The notes: generated from the letters alone by a model not told the origin. Positions 1-9,029 are shown, counted from the stretch's first letter. The stretch: DNA of 64,000 nucleotides from Paenalcaligenes hominis_A (GCF_041359055.1 NZ_JBGJKZ010000006.1:62001-126000), one strand, 5' to 3'. Program-made: numbers and translations.

Positions 1-2794
1 TGCCCTGATCACGTAACTGAGTCGAAAACTCAACAATTAAAATGCCGTGTTTGGTAATTAAGCCAACCAAGGTGACTAAGCCAATTTGACTGTAAATGGA
101 CAAGGTACCGCCACTAAGCCACAAAGCAAATAATGCTCCTGTCATAGACAAAGGCACGGACAACATAATAATAAAGGGATTGCGCCAACTCTCAAACTGA
201 GCCGCTAAAACCAAATAAATAAAAACCAACGCCATCACGAAAATAAAGTACATGCTGCCTGACGAGTCACGAAACTCGCGGGACTGACCATCTAAGTCTG
301 TTTGAACCGTTGGCGGTAGAGTCTCTGCAGCCACCTGCTGCATATGATCCAAGACCTCACCCAGGGCATAACCCGGCGCAACTGCGGCTTGAACAATAAC
401 AGCGCGTAAACGATTAAAGTGGTTCAAAGATTGTGGTGAAACGCTTTCATGTACGCTTAAAAATGCCCCTAGTGGCACCATTTCCCCAGAGTCACTACGT
501 ACATAAATGTCTAAAATATCGTCAGGGCGTGAACGGAACGGTTTATCGACCTGCACAATAACATCGTATTGCTCTCCTTCGTCCTCATAACGAGTGACTT
601 GACGGCCCCCTAATAATGACTCCAGTGTGCGCCCAACCGTACTGACATCTAAACCTAAATCGGCCATTTTGTCACGATCCATTTCCACACGCAGTTCGGG
701 CGTATTTAAACGCAAATCCGTATCAATATTTTGTAAACCAGGATAGTTACGTAATTGTTGTGTAAACGTATCTACCACCTGAGCTAATTCCGCATAGGGC
801 ATTTGGCTCATAATGACAAACTCAACGGGTTTAGAGGTAGCCCGTTGCCCAAAGGACGGCGGGTTAGTTGGAAAGGCACGTACCCCTGGTAAAGCAGAAA
901 ACTGAGGCTGTAAAGCACGGGCAATGTCTTGCTGACTGCGCTCACGCTCCTCCCAGGGCTTTAAACGCAAAATAGCAAATGAATCCGTTACGGTAGGAAA
1001 ACCAATTACAGCTTGGTAACCTTCGACCTCGGGAAGCTCAGCATACATGTGCTCAATTTGCTTGACGCTTTGCAAGGTGTAATCCAAAGTGGCACCCTCG
1101 GGAGCATTCACAATCCCAAAAATCACGCCTCGGTCTTCGACGGGGGCAAGCTCGCTTTTGATAATACTAAAGAAAAAACCGCTGCCTACCGCTACCCCTA
1201 AACCAAGTATCAGCACTAGACTGCGATAACGCAACGCCCCCAACAGCGCACGTCTATAGGCTAAGGTTAATCCATTTAGCCACCCTTCAATGAGCAAATA
1301 CATACGTCCAGGCCGGTGTTGGGGTCGTAGTAGTACCGCACACATCATGGGGGTTAAGGTCAACGCTATAAAACCAGATACAAAAACCGCACCAGCTAGC
1401 GTTAAGGCAAACTCGATAAATAAACGCCCTGTACGTCCGGTGGCAAAAGCTAAAGGTGCAAACACGGCGACCAAGGTTAAGGTCATAGCAATAACCGCAC
1501 CACCGATTTCTTGAATACCTAAGAAAGAGGCTTGGACACGACCCATGCCATTTTCTATGTGCCTAAAGACGTTTTCTAGCACCACAATGGCATCGTCCAC
1601 GACCAAACCAATAGCCAACACCATCGCCAATAAGGTCAGTGTATTAATAGAGAAACCAAACGCATACATAATGCCCAAGCCACCAATTAAGGACACAGGT
1701 ATGGTGACAATAGGGATCAAGCTGGCACGCATATTGCGTAAAAAAAACAAAATAACCAAGGTCACTAATAAGGTGGCCTCGATAATGGTTTTGTACACCG
1801 CATCAATGGATTTTTGGATAAAGATTGAGCTGTCATACGAAATGCTTAACGTCATGCCGCCCGGTAAGTTTTGGTTGATTTGCTCTACCTCGGCCCGTAC
1901 TGCTTTGGATAAATTTAAGGGATTAGCTGTCGACTGTTTGGTAACCCCAATCGTTAAGCTATCGCCCCCGTTAAAACGGGCCAATACACGTTCCTCGGCT
2001 GCAGCAATCCCGATGGATGCCATATCCCCCAGTCGTACAGGAAAGCCATTACGGTGCGTCACAATCACATTTTGAAATTGCTCTACCGTTTGTAGATCGG
2101 TAGAGGACACCACTGAAAACTCGCGCAGATGCGACTCAATACGCCCCGCAGGAATTAAAACGTTTTGTTTACGTAATGCCTCTTCGATGTCTTGGACGGT
2201 TAAACCTAAACCAGCAAGCCGAGCCCGATCTATATTGATACGCATTGCAGGCAGTCGTTCACCAAAAACGCGTATCTCGGCTGCACCAGGTAAAACGGAC
2301 AATCGCGTTTTAATGTAGCGGTTAATGTAATCCGAGGCATCAATGGGTGATAACTGCCCCATGTTGACGCCCACATAGATGATAGGAGTGGAATCGGCCT
2401 CTACTTTGTTAATAACAGGTTCGTCCACCTCGTCAGGCAAAAAGCGTCGAGCACGTGATACTTTATCGCGCACATCTGCAGCAGCCGCGTCAGGATTACG
2501 ACTTAAATTAAATTTAATATTAATTAAACTACGTTCGGATCGACTGCGTGATGTCATCACATCGACCCCTTCAATGCCAGACAGCTGGTCTTCAAGGGGT
2601 TTGGTGACTTGGGACTCGATCACCTCGGGTGAAGCGCCCTTGTAGCTAGTAATAACAGAAACCACGGGCTCATCAATCGCGGGGTACTCACGCACGCTTA
2701 GGCGTTCATAGGAGATCAAGCCCACCAACACAATTAACAGCGAAAGTACGGTGGCAAATACCGGCCGACGTATACAAAAATTGGAAATACGCAT
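1..2794 (-). CDS. RND multidrug efflux permease (AcrB/HAE1 type), 3' end cut by window edge
   Basis: Inner-membrane proton/drug antiporter of an RND tripartite pump. The ATG is at 2792-2794 and the frame is open to base 1, giving 931 codons of a family that is usually about 1030-1050 residues, so roughly the last 100 residues lie outside the window. The N-terminus (MRISNFCIRRPVFATVLSLL) is the usual cytoplasmic lead into TM1, followed by porter-domain sequence. The proton-relay aspartate pair of TM4 is visible in LAIGLVVDDAIVVLENV (about D400-D401, matching AcrB D407/D408). A late membrane motif, TLVGLITKHGILIVEF, precedes the edge. The start lies 9 bp after the stop of the adaptor gene, so the two form an operon. 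No outer-membrane factor gene is in view; the pump presumably borrows a TolC/OprM-type channel encoded elsewhere. Substrates cannot be deduced. Confidence 0.95.
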   Translation of the reverse strand, partial: MRISNFCIRRPVFATVLSLLIVLVGLISYERLSVREYPAIDEPVVSVITSYKGASPEVIESQVTKPLEDQLSGIEGVDVMTSRSRSERSLINIKFNLSRNPDAAAADVRDKVSRARRFLPDEVDEPVINKVEADSTPIIYVGVNMGQLSPIDASDYINRYIKTRLSVLPGAAEIRVFGERLPAMRINIDRARLAGLGLTVQDIEEALRKQNVLIPAGRIESHLREFSVVSSTDLQTVEQFQNVIVTHRNGFPVRLGDMASIGIAAAEERVLARFNGGDSLTIGVTKQSTANPLNLSKAVRAEVEQINQNLPGGMTLSISYDSSIFIQKSIDAVYKTIIEATLLVTLVILFFLRNMRASLIPIVTIPVSLIGGLGIMYAFGFSINTLTLLAMVLAIGLVVDDAIVVLENVFRHIENGMGRVQASFLGIQEIGGAVIAMTLTLVAVFAPLAFATGRTGRLFIEFALTLAGAVFVSGFIALTLTPMMCAVLLRPQHRPGRMYLLIEGWLNGLTLAYRRALLGALRYRSLVLILGLGVAVGSGFFFSIIKSELAPVEDRGVIFGIVNAPEGATLDYTLQSVKQIEHMYAELPEVEGYQAVIGFPTVTDSFAILRLKPWEERERSQQDIARALQPQFSALPGVRAFPTNPPSFGQRATSKPVEFVIMSQMPYAELAQVVDTFTQQLRNYPGLQNIDTDLRLNTPELRVEMDRDKMADLGLDVSTVGRTLESLLGGRQVTRYEDEGEQYDVIVQVDKPFRSRPDDILDIYVRSDSGEMVPLGAFLSVHESVSPQSLNHFNRLRAVIVQAAVAPGYALGEVLDHMQQVAAETLPPTVQTDLDGQSREFRDSSGSMYFIFVMALVFIYLVLAAQFESWRNPFIIMLSVPLSMTGALFALWLSGGTLSIYSQIGLVTLVGLITKHGILIVEFSTQLRDQG

Positions 2795-2803
2795 AGTCGT
2801 CCT

Positions 2804-3895
2804 TTAGGGCTGAGCAGTCATGGTGTCATACTGCACCAATGTACCCGTCTGTACTTTTTGTAACCCGGAGGTCAACACCACATCCGTAGGTACTAAGCCT
2901 TGAACTTGAACCCAGCCATCTTTACGTGTGCCCACCGTTACCTCTACACGTTGTACCGCATCACCCTCTTGTAACCGATACACATATTGCGCCTGCCCCG
3001 AAGGAGACAAAGCAGTTTCTGGCACCATTAACGCTTCCTCTTCGGCTAGGTCAATGGTTAGCCGAGCAAACTGACCAGGACGCATTTTTAACTCGGGGTT
3101 TGGCACATGTGCTCGTAATACCACGGCACGGCCTTGCTCATCTATCATGGGACTAATGGCGTTGACTTGCCCCAAGAACTCGGTATCGGGCTGTGCGTCC
3201 AAGCGTAAATGGATAGGTGTGCCAACTTGAATTTGAGAAAGATACAGCTCGGGAACTCGAAAATCCACCTGCAGTTCCTCGATAGAGGCCAGAGCCACAA
3301 TTTCTGTTCCCATATTGACGTAATCACCCACCGATACATGGCGTAAACCCAACACTCCGTCAAAAGGGGCTACGATTTGGCTTTTTTCAATTTTAGTTTT
3401 AATGATGTTGGCCTGCGCTAAAGCCACACTGCGTTCGCTGGTGGACTCATCCAAGGCCTGAGCGCTGATAAAGCCTTCGCGACTTAATTGCTGAGCGCGA
3501 CGCGCGCGACTTTGAGCCAACTGTAAATTGGCTTGGGCCTGCTGGAGCTCGGCCTGTAGTAAGTCCGTATCTAGCTGTACCAGCAGGGTTCCCTTTTGAG
3601 CAGGACTGCCTTCTTCGAACCGAATTTGTGCTATGCGGCCAGAGGTTTCAGCACGTAATACCACGGCATTTTTTGCTAACAACGAACCCACTGCAGTCAC
3701 CTGTTGGGCTAAGCGCTGTGCACGTACGGGAGCGACCTCGACTTGAACGCGCTCGGGTTGGTCAGAAGCGGCTGCCTGTGCCGCTGGTGCAGCAGGCTGT
3801 ACTAAGTCTGCGGCCAAATAACGGGCCCCCCAATAAATAAGCCCCAGCCCTACCCCCAAGACAATAAGCACCCACCACAGCCACTTCTTTTTCAT
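2804..3895 (-). CDS. RND efflux periplasmic adaptor subunit (membrane fusion protein)
   Basis: 363-residue adaptor linking the RND permease to an outer-membrane channel. Residues 4-25 form a Trp-rich N-terminal membrane anchor (no lipobox). An Ala/Gln-rich linker follows, then a barrel-sandwich half containing VVLRAETSGRIAQIRFEEGS, an alpha-helical hairpin of about 60 residues (QAELQQAQANLQLAQSRARR onward), the returning lipoyl half (IVAPFDGVLGLRHVSVGDYV), and beta-barrel and membrane-proximal domains to the end. Length and domain order are normal for the AcrA/MexA/MdtA group. It is first in the operon, with the permease 9 bp downstream. No TetR/MarR regulator lies beside it: the upstream neighbour is rnhA on the same strand, whose stop codon is 10 bp before this start, so it may also be co-transcribed with rnhA. 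Confidence 0.93.
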   Translation of the reverse strand: MKKKWLWWVLIVLGVGLGLIYWGARYLAADLVQPAAPAAQAAASDQPERVQVEVAPVRAQRLAQQVTAVGSLLAKNAVVLRAETSGRIAQIRFEEGSPAQKGTLLVQLDTDLLQAELQQAQANLQLAQSRARRAQQLSREGFISAQALDESTSERSVALAQANIIKTKIEKSQIVAPFDGVLGLRHVSVGDYVNMGTEIVALASIEELQVDFRVPELYLSQIQVGTPIHLRLDAQPDTEFLGQVNAISPMIDEQGRAVVLRAHVPNPELKMRPGQFARLTIDLAEEEALMVPETALSPSGQAQYVYRLQEGDAVQRVEVTVGTRKDGWVQVQGLVPTDVVLTSGLQKVQTGTLVQYDTMTAQP

Positions 3896-3905
3896 ACATT
3901 CCCCA

Positions 3906-4343
3906 TTATTCTATTATTTGCTCTACGCCTAAGTTTGCAAGCTGATCTGCACGTTCATTCCCTGCATCGCCCGCATGACCTTTAACCCAATGCCATTGTA
4001 ATTGGTGTTGCTGACTCAGTTGATCTAATTGCTGCCAGAGATCTGCATTTTTTACTGGCTGCTTAGAAGCTGTACGCCATTGACGCTGCTTCCACCCATG
4101 AATCCATTCTTTCATGCCTTTTTGCACATAGACTGAATCGGTATATACATGAACCACGCAAGGCTGCTTTAACAAAGCTAAGGCTTCGATAACAGCAGTT
4201 AGTTCCATTCTATTATTGGTAGTATTTGGCTCGCCACCATAAATTTCCTTGCGGTGTTTTCCGTAGACTAGCAATGCCCCCCAGCCACCTACGCCCGGGT
4301 TGCCCTTGCACGCCCCGTCAGTCCAAATTGAAACTTCTTTCAT
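3906..4343 (-). CDS. rnhA: ribonuclease HI
   Basis: Cytoplasmic endonuclease that cleaves the RNA strand of RNA-DNA hybrids (R-loops, primers). 145 residues, close to the E. coli enzyme. All catalytic positions are visible: D9 in IWTDGACKGNPG, E47 in NNRMELTAV, D69 in VYTDSVYV, H123 in KGHAGDAGNERAD, and D133. The basic handle segment (EWIHGWKQRQWRTA) is also present. The gene starts inside the last codons of the upstream methyltransferase (26 bp overlap in another frame), which suggests translational coupling. Gene order gloB / yafS-like / rnhA is shared with enterobacteria, although gloB here is divergent. Identification is secure. Confidence 0.97.
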   Translation of the reverse strand: MKEVSIWTDGACKGNPGVGGWGALLVYGKHRKEIYGGEPNTTNNRMELTAVIEALALLKQPCVVHVYTDSVYVQKGMKEWIHGWKQRQWRTASKQPVKNADLWQQLDQLSQQHQLQWHWVKGHAGDAGNERADQLANLGVEQIIE

Positions 4344-5118
4344 GTGGTTTTACTTGTGTTGATTTTGATTGATTCATTTGAGGCTTAGTGGCTGCCACGT
4401 TAGGACGCATCATACCGCGGCGAGTTTTAGACCAATCCAAACCCACCATGGTTATTTGACTGACACGCTTTTTTGCTTTGAAAACATATAAGCCACCTAG
4501 CACCGGCCACATTCTAGCACCCCATTTTTCCATAAAGTACCAACGCCGTATCCATTTGCGTTGCTGACACAAAGGACCGTAGCCGCCGAATACTTGATCG
4601 GTAATCTCAAAAGACAGTAGCTCAAGCCAGTCTGCAATACGCCACGGCGACAAATGCAGTGAGGGCTGAATAGGTAAACGCTGCTCTAGACCGGGCAAGC
4701 GGTCCGCCAAGCTCCAGATGCTCCAGGGGTTAAAACCACTAATAACCACCGTTCCCTCGGGCACTAAAACCCGTTCAACTTCGCGTAATACCTGATGAGG
4801 ATCACTTGATGTTTCTAGCGTATGAGGTAAAACTAGGAGGTCTAGACTTTCGTTAGCAAATGGCAGGTGTTCTGCGGCGCACATCACCATGGCATAAGTC
4901 GTAGGTTTTTGGGGTTCATGTTGAGTACTGGACCACTTGTGTAGAATGCGATTATGACGCATGAAATCCCATTCTGGTAGACCTATTTGCACGGCATGGT
5001 ATCCAAACACCTGACGCAGCAGGCGGCTCATATAACGCTGCTCCCAGGAACGCACGTACCGGCCTGACTCAGTCCATAACCATTGGTTTAAGCTAGCCAG
5101 TTCTTCGTGTTCAATCAC
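4318..5118 (-). CDS. YafS-like class I SAM-dependent methyltransferase
   Basis: 266 residues. The core resembles the Methyltransf_11 fold: MVMCAAEHLPFANESLDLLV and LPHTLETSSDPHQVLREV correspond to the strand-4 region, and LVPEGTVVISGFNPWSIWSL to the post-motif segment, as in the YafS family found beside rnhA and gloB in many proteobacteria. The glycine-rich SAM-binding motif I is not canonical: the expected place reads FGYHAVQIGLPEW instead of a GxGxG loop, so catalytic competence is uncertain. The basic C-terminal tail (about 230-266) overlaps rnhA by 26 bp. It is transcribed divergently from gloB with only 17 bp between the start codons, so the promoters must lie within the genes. Substrate unknown. 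Confidence 0.8.
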   Translation of the reverse strand: MIEHEELASLNQWLWTESGRYVRSWEQRYMSRLLRQVFGYHAVQIGLPEWDFMRHNRILHKWSSTQHEPQKPTTYAMVMCAAEHLPFANESLDLLVLPHTLETSSDPHQVLREVERVLVPEGTVVISGFNPWSIWSLADRLPGLEQRLPIQPSLHLSPWRIADWLELLSFEITDQVFGGYGPLCQQRKWIRRWYFMEKWGARMWPVLGGLYVFKAKKRVSQITMVGLDWSKTRRGMMRPNVAATKPQMNQSKSTQVKPHERSFNLD

Positions 5119-5135
5119 CTTTTTTACTCCTTGCC

Positions 5136-5945
5136 ATGACCAATCGATTTTCCCAAGCCTCTGCTTTGCAGCTTAAAGCCATCCCCGCGTTTAATGATAA
5201 CTATATTTGGTTACTCCACAACAACCAATACGCTGTAGTAGTCGACCCCGGCGATGCCCAACCTGTGCTTGCTTATCTGCAACAACACTCACTACATTTA
5301 ACAGCATTACTGATTACCCACCATCATCATGATCATGTGGGTGGTATTACAGAGCTTGTACAGCATTATCCCCAAATTCATGTGTTTGGGCCTGCCAATG
5401 AAAATATTCCTCAGCGCACCCAGGCTGTACACGACCAAGAGCGCATTATGCTGCCAGAGCTAAACACAGAACTCCAGATACTTGAAGTTCCAGGGCACAC
5501 CAAAGGTCATGTGGCTTATTTTGGGTATAGCGATGCTCACGAACCGTTTTTATTTTGCGGTGACACCCTTTTTTCAGGCGGCTGTGGTCGACTTTTCGAA
5601 GGCACAGCTGCGCAGATGATGGACTCGTTAAACAAAATTACAGCATTACCCCCCCAGACCTTGGTATGCTGTGCTCACGAATATACTCTATCCAACTTAG
5701 ACTGGGCCCTACAGGTAGAACCAGATAATCCAGATCTACAGGCGTATTACTCGCAGGCCGCAACACAACGTGCCAACAATCAACCCACTTTACCCAGCTC
5801 TATTGGCTTAGAATTACGTATTAATCCCTTTTTACGCACTCACATTCCAGCGGTACAATTAAGCGCATCTCAATACAGTTCTCGTCGTGCATCAAACGAT
5901 ACGGAGGTATTTGCGCAACTACGAGAATGGAAAAATAACGCTTAA
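5136..5945 (+). CDS. gloB: hydroxyacylglutathione hydrolase (glyoxalase II)
   Basis: Second enzyme of the glyoxalase route: hydrolyses S-D-lactoylglutathione to D-lactate and glutathione in the cytoplasm. 269 residues with the metallo-beta-lactamase fold. The binuclear metal motif THHHHDHVGG is at 61-70, the second metal-ligand segment VPGHTKGHVAYFG and the bridging Asp region FCGDTLFSGGCGRLFEGTA follow, then CCAHEYTLSNLDWAL. The C-terminal glutathione-binding helices carry LRINPFLRT and the terminal REWK. The start follows the methyltransferase's divergent start by 17 bp. mltD begins 4 bp after its stop, so the two are probably co-transcribed. Confidence 0.95.
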   Translation: MTNRFSQASALQLKAIPAFNDNYIWLLHNNQYAVVVDPGDAQPVLAYLQQHSLHLTALLITHHHHDHVGGITELVQHYPQIHVFGPANENIPQRTQAVHDQERIMLPELNTELQILEVPGHTKGHVAYFGYSDAHEPFLFCGDTLFSGGCGRLFEGTAAQMMDSLNKITALPPQTLVCCAHEYTLSNLDWALQVEPDNPDLQAYYSQAATQRANNQPTLPSSIGLELRINPFLRTHIPAVQLSASQYSSRRASNDTEVFAQLREWKNNA

Positions 5946-5949
5946 AACC

Positions 5950-7332
5950 ATGAATTTACTACGAATTTTACTAGTAAGCTTGTTGGCGGTATTAGCTGGC
6001 TGTGCCACTAACAACCAACAGGCCGGGTCCACAGCAGGCCCTCAAATTGCTGCCGAGACATCCCGCACTATAGATTTAACCCATCCCCCTAAAGACATGT
6101 GGGATCGTATCCGTCGTGGCTATGCCATTCCTAACTTGCGCACGGACCTGGTCGATTACTGGACGAACTATTACGCTAACAATGCTCGTTCCGTTACTGT
6201 CATGAGCGAGCGCGCTAGCAAATACCTCTATCATATCGTGGACGAACTAGAGCGCCGCGGCATGCCCACCGAGCTCGCCCTGCTGCCTTTTGTGGAAAGT
6301 GCTTACAACCCAGAGGCTTATTCTAAAGCCCATGCATCGGGATTATGGCAATTTGTACCTGGTACAGCCAAAGACTTTAACCTAGAACAAAACTGGTGGT
6401 TAGATCAACGTCGCGACCCAGTAGCATCCACCAATGCAGCCCTTGACTACTTAGAGTATTTATACGAATTACAAGGCGACTGGTACTTGGCATTGGCTTC
6501 ATATAACTGGGGCCAAGGCTCAGTCTTGCGTGCCATCGATAAAAATGAAAAAAAGGGGCTAGGCACCGACTATTTGGCTCTACATATGCCAGATGAAACA
6601 CGCAACTATGTACCTAAACTACAAGCAATTAAAAATATTATCACCAATCCACAACACTACAACATTGCTTTACCCTTAGTACAAAATGAGCCGTACTTCA
6701 CTGCTATTGCGCATTCACAACAAATCGACCTAGAAGTTGCGGCCGAGCTCGCTGAGATGTCTTTGGACGATTTCCGTTTTCTTAATCCCGCTTACAAGCG
6801 TAGCACCACGCCCACTACCAACGTCACGCTGTTGTTACCTGCCAATAAAGCCGATATTTTTCAAGAAAACATCAAACGTTATCAGGGTCGACTCAGCAAA
6901 TGGGATGTTTATAACCCTAAACCGGGTGAAACCTACGCCAACATCGCTAAACGGTACGGCATGACACTAAGCCAATTGCGTTCCATTAACGGCATTAGCG
7001 CTAAACAATCCAAAGCTAAGGCCACTCAAATCTTGTTAGTGGCGGCCCAAGACGCTATTCAAGCCGATCCGCTAGGCACCCAGATTGCAGCACTAAATGA
7101 AACAGCCGCTCTACCTGCTATCACCCCCCCAGCTGCTGAACGCTCACGTGCCAAAACCCAAGCTAATACAGCCGCTACCCGAAGCCACACGGTGAAAAAA
7201 GGCGAAACTCTCTATGGAATTGCACGCCGTTACAACACAACGGTTTCTACACTACAACAGCTAAATAATCTAAAATCGAGCCGTCTTGCCCCTGGGGCGC
7301 GCCTGCGCTTGCCTGGCCCTACGCGTGGCTAA
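5950..7332 (+). CDS. mltD: membrane-bound lytic murein transglycosylase D with two LysM domains
   Basis: Cleaves the MurNAc-GlcNAc bond of peptidoglycan to 1,6-anhydro products. I place the start at 5950, after the gloB stop, because it gives a lipoprotein signal (MNLLRILLVSLLAVLAGC, lipobox LAGC, Cys18); a longer frame from 5887 would lie inside gloB. 460 residues. The SLT domain spans roughly 90-230 with catalytic Glu116 in LLPFVESAYNPEA, then ASGLWQFVPGTA and ALASYNWGQGSV. The first LysM is near 318-355 (KPGETYANIAKRYGMTLSQL) and the second at the C-terminus near 411-455 (KKGETLYGIARRYNTTVSTL), joined by a low-complexity Ala/Thr linker. Likely an outer-membrane lipoprotein. fabI follows after 35 bp. 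Confidence 0.93.
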   Translation: MNLLRILLVSLLAVLAGCATNNQQAGSTAGPQIAAETSRTIDLTHPPKDMWDRIRRGYAIPNLRTDLVDYWTNYYANNARSVTVMSERASKYLYHIVDELERRGMPTELALLPFVESAYNPEAYSKAHASGLWQFVPGTAKDFNLEQNWWLDQRRDPVASTNAALDYLEYLYELQGDWYLALASYNWGQGSVLRAIDKNEKKGLGTDYLALHMPDETRNYVPKLQAIKNIITNPQHYNIALPLVQNEPYFTAIAHSQQIDLEVAAELAEMSLDDFRFLNPAYKRSTTPTTNVTLLLPANKADIFQENIKRYQGRLSKWDVYNPKPGETYANIAKRYGMTLSQLRSINGISAKQSKAKATQILLVAAQDAIQADPLGTQIAALNETAALPAITPPAAERSRAKTQANTAATRSHTVKKGETLYGIARRYNTTVSTLQQLNNLKSSRLAPGARLRLPGPTRG

Positions 7333-7367
7333 TTAACGATTTACGAGTATAAAAAGGAATTCTTAAT

Positions 7368-8153
7368 ATGGCTTTTCTAAGCGGTAAACGCATATTGATT
7401 ACCGGCGTTATTTCAAATCGATCCATTGCCTACGGTATCGCCCAAGCCTGTAAAGCGCAAGGCGCAGAAATAGCGCTTACCTATGTAGGCGAGCGTTTTA
7501 AAGAGCGTGTCACTGGCTTAGCAGCTGAACTAGGCTCAGATATTGTCATTCCCCTAGATGTAGCAGAGGATCAGCAAATCAACGAGGCCATCACTACGTT
7601 GCAAACGCACTGGGATAGCCTAGACGGTTTGGTCCATGCAATTGGTTTTGCACCACGCGAAGCCATTGCTGGCGATTTTCTTGATGGTTTATCACGCGAA
7701 GCTTTTGCTATTGCTCATGATATTTCTGCCTATAGCTTCCCTGCTTTGGCTAAGGCTGCGCTACCTATGCTAAAGGGCCGCTCTAGCTCTGTACTTACTT
7801 TGACTTATCTAGGTGCAGAAAAAGCCGTTCCCAACTACAACACCATGGGTGTTGCCAAAGCCGCTCTAGAGGCTTCAGTACGCTACCTGGCCGTATCATT
7901 GGGTGCCCACGGCATTCGTGCCAATGGCATTTCCGCTGGCCCTATCAAAACCTTGGCAGCAAGCGGCATCAAAGACTTTGGTCACATTTTAAAATTTGTA
8001 GAGCAAAACGCACCTTTGCGTCGTAACGTCACCATCGAAGACGTAGGTAATACCGCTGCTTTCTTATTATCTGATTTAGCCTCTGGTATTACAGGTGAAA
8101 TTACGCACGTTGATGCTGGGTTTAATTGCATTACACCAGGCATGTACGAGTAA
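7368..8153 (+). CDS. fabI: enoyl-[acyl-carrier-protein] reductase (NADH)
   Basis: Reduces trans-2-enoyl-ACP in the last step of each fatty-acid elongation cycle. 261 residues, SDR fold. The atypical FabI nucleotide motif ITGVISNRSIAYGIA is at the N-terminus, and the active-site Tyr-x6-Lys is Y157/K164 with the accessory Y147 in LTYLGAEKAVPNYNTMGVAK, matching E. coli Y146, Y156, K163. C-terminal THVDAGFNCITPGM is typical. The Shine-Dalgarno AAGGAATTC is just upstream. The gene is followed by a perfect stem-loop terminator at 8181-8209. FabI is the target of triclosan; no resistance substitution was assessed. Confidence 0.97.
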   Translation: MAFLSGKRILITGVISNRSIAYGIAQACKAQGAEIALTYVGERFKERVTGLAAELGSDIVIPLDVAEDQQINEAITTLQTHWDSLDGLVHAIGFAPREAIAGDFLDGLSREAFAIAHDISAYSFPALAKAALPMLKGRSSSVLTLTYLGAEKAVPNYNTMGVAKAALEASVRYLAVSLGAHGIRANGISAGPIKTLAASGIKDFGHILKFVEQNAPLRRNVTIEDVGNTAAFLLSDLASGITGEITHVDAGFNCITPGMYE

Positions 8154-8180
8154 CTTTGTACGTACACCATTCCATTTTAA

Positions 8181-8209
8181 AACAGAGCTCATGATGAGCT
8201 CTGTTTTTT
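8181..8209 (+). terminator. intrinsic terminator of the gloB-mltD-fabI run
   Basis: Perfect 10-bp stem (8181-8190 with 8196-8205), 5-nt loop, followed by four more T. It touches the stop codon of the convergent GST gene, and the opposite strand also ends in a T-rich tract, so it may act both ways. Confidence 0.85.
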
Positions 8210-8888
8210 AATTCTGACAAGGTGGAAAAAGAGTTGGCTGGTCGTGCTCTTGCCAAGGCGGATACTTATGCATAATTTGTGCAAAACGCTTGGAACTCAG
8301 AAACCGTTGTAACCACTGCCAAAGATGAGGCCAGTCTTGAGCCTTGAACCAATCCAGATCGGTATGTGCAAACTGACGCACAAAAGGTGCCAAAGCTAAA
8401 TCTGCCATGCTCAAAGTAGAACCTAGCAAAAAATCGTGTTGAGCTAAACGATGCTCTAAGTCCATTAAGTGCTGTGCGCCCTTTTGTCTATGCAATGCTG
8501 CAAAAGCATCAGCACTTAACCCATTGTGCTCTTCGGTATAACGTGGTGGGTATTTGTAGCGATCTAAATGGGTTTTGAAAGAGCCGTCATTGGCCTCGAT
8601 AAGCCCAACTAACTCTACACGATTACTAGGTAAAAGCTGCTCGGGATCGGATTGCTCTAGAGCCCAGTACATAATATCTATGCTTTGCTCAATCACAGTG
8701 TGCTCTGACACCATCAAAACCGGTACCGTACCTTTGGGAGAAATCTCTAGCAAATGAGCCGGTTTGTTACGCAACACAACTTCGCGCAACTGCACCTGTA
8801 GGCCTGCTTCAGCAATAGCCAACCGTGCCCGCATTGCATAAGGACACCGTCTAAACGAATAGAGAATAGGTAAGGATTCAATAGTCAT
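8208..8888 (-). CDS. glutathione S-transferase family protein
   Basis: 226 residues with a thioredoxin-fold GST_N domain (about 6-85) and an all-helical C-terminal domain. The N-terminal active-site region reads LYSFRRCPYAMRARLAI: a CPYA motif with Cys15, like glutaredoxin-2 and omega/beta-type GSTs that use Cys for glutathione adducts. PKGTVPVLMV supplies the cis-Pro, and EQSIDIMYWAL the glutathione-binding loop. Probably a cytoplasmic glutathione-dependent reductase or transferase; the substrate cannot be assigned. It is convergent with fabI and ends at the shared hairpin. Its upstream region contains the IS200/IS605-like relic at 8921-8970. Confidence 0.85.
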   Translation of the reverse strand: MTIESLPILYSFRRCPYAMRARLAIAEAGLQVQLREVVLRNKPAHLLEISPKGTVPVLMVSEHTVIEQSIDIMYWALEQSDPEQLLPSNRVELVGLIEANDGSFKTHLDRYKYPPRYTEEHNGLSADAFAALHRQKGAQHLMDLEHRLAQHDFLLGSTLSMADLALAPFVRQFAHTDLDWFKAQDWPHLWQWLQRFLSSKRFAQIMHKYPPWQEHDQPTLFPPCQN

Positions 8889-8920
8889 ACCTATTAGTGT
8901 AACGCATCTGTTTAGACTTA

Positions 8921-8970
8921 TTTGACATCCTCTCGCTTAAAGCCGGAGGACTCCTACGGCGCTCTCAAAT
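8921..8970. mobile_element. possible decayed end of an IS200/IS605-type element
   Basis: The text TTTGACATCCTCTCGC... followed by GGAGGACTCCTACGGCGCTC resembles the hairpin-bearing ends left by IS200/IS605 (IS1341, TnpB-encoding) elements, which commonly carry CATCCTC...GGAG..TCCTAC. Here the stem is imperfect: CCTC at 8929-8932 pairs with GAGG at 8946-8949, with a wobble and a mismatch before an inner GCT/AGC. No transposase or tnpB frame is nearby. The resemblance is from memory and not from a search. Confidence 0.4.
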
Positions 8971-9000
8971 TATCTTTAGGACGCCGGACTGGGTCATTAA

Positions 9001-9029
9001 AAAAGCCAGTCTCGTTGGAGCTGGCTTTT
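9001..9029 (-). terminator. intrinsic terminator of trhO
   Basis: AAAAGCCAG at 9001-9009 pairs perfectly with CTGGCTTTT at 9021-9029, with an extra CTC/GAG pairing inside the loop. Read on the minus strand it ends in six T. It lies 20 bp beyond the trhO stop. Confidence 0.85.

Noticed and set aside
1013..2645. Plus-strand open frames opposite the RND permease gene
   Set aside because: They are antisense shadows of the permease, with no ribosome-binding sites and no protein-like composition.
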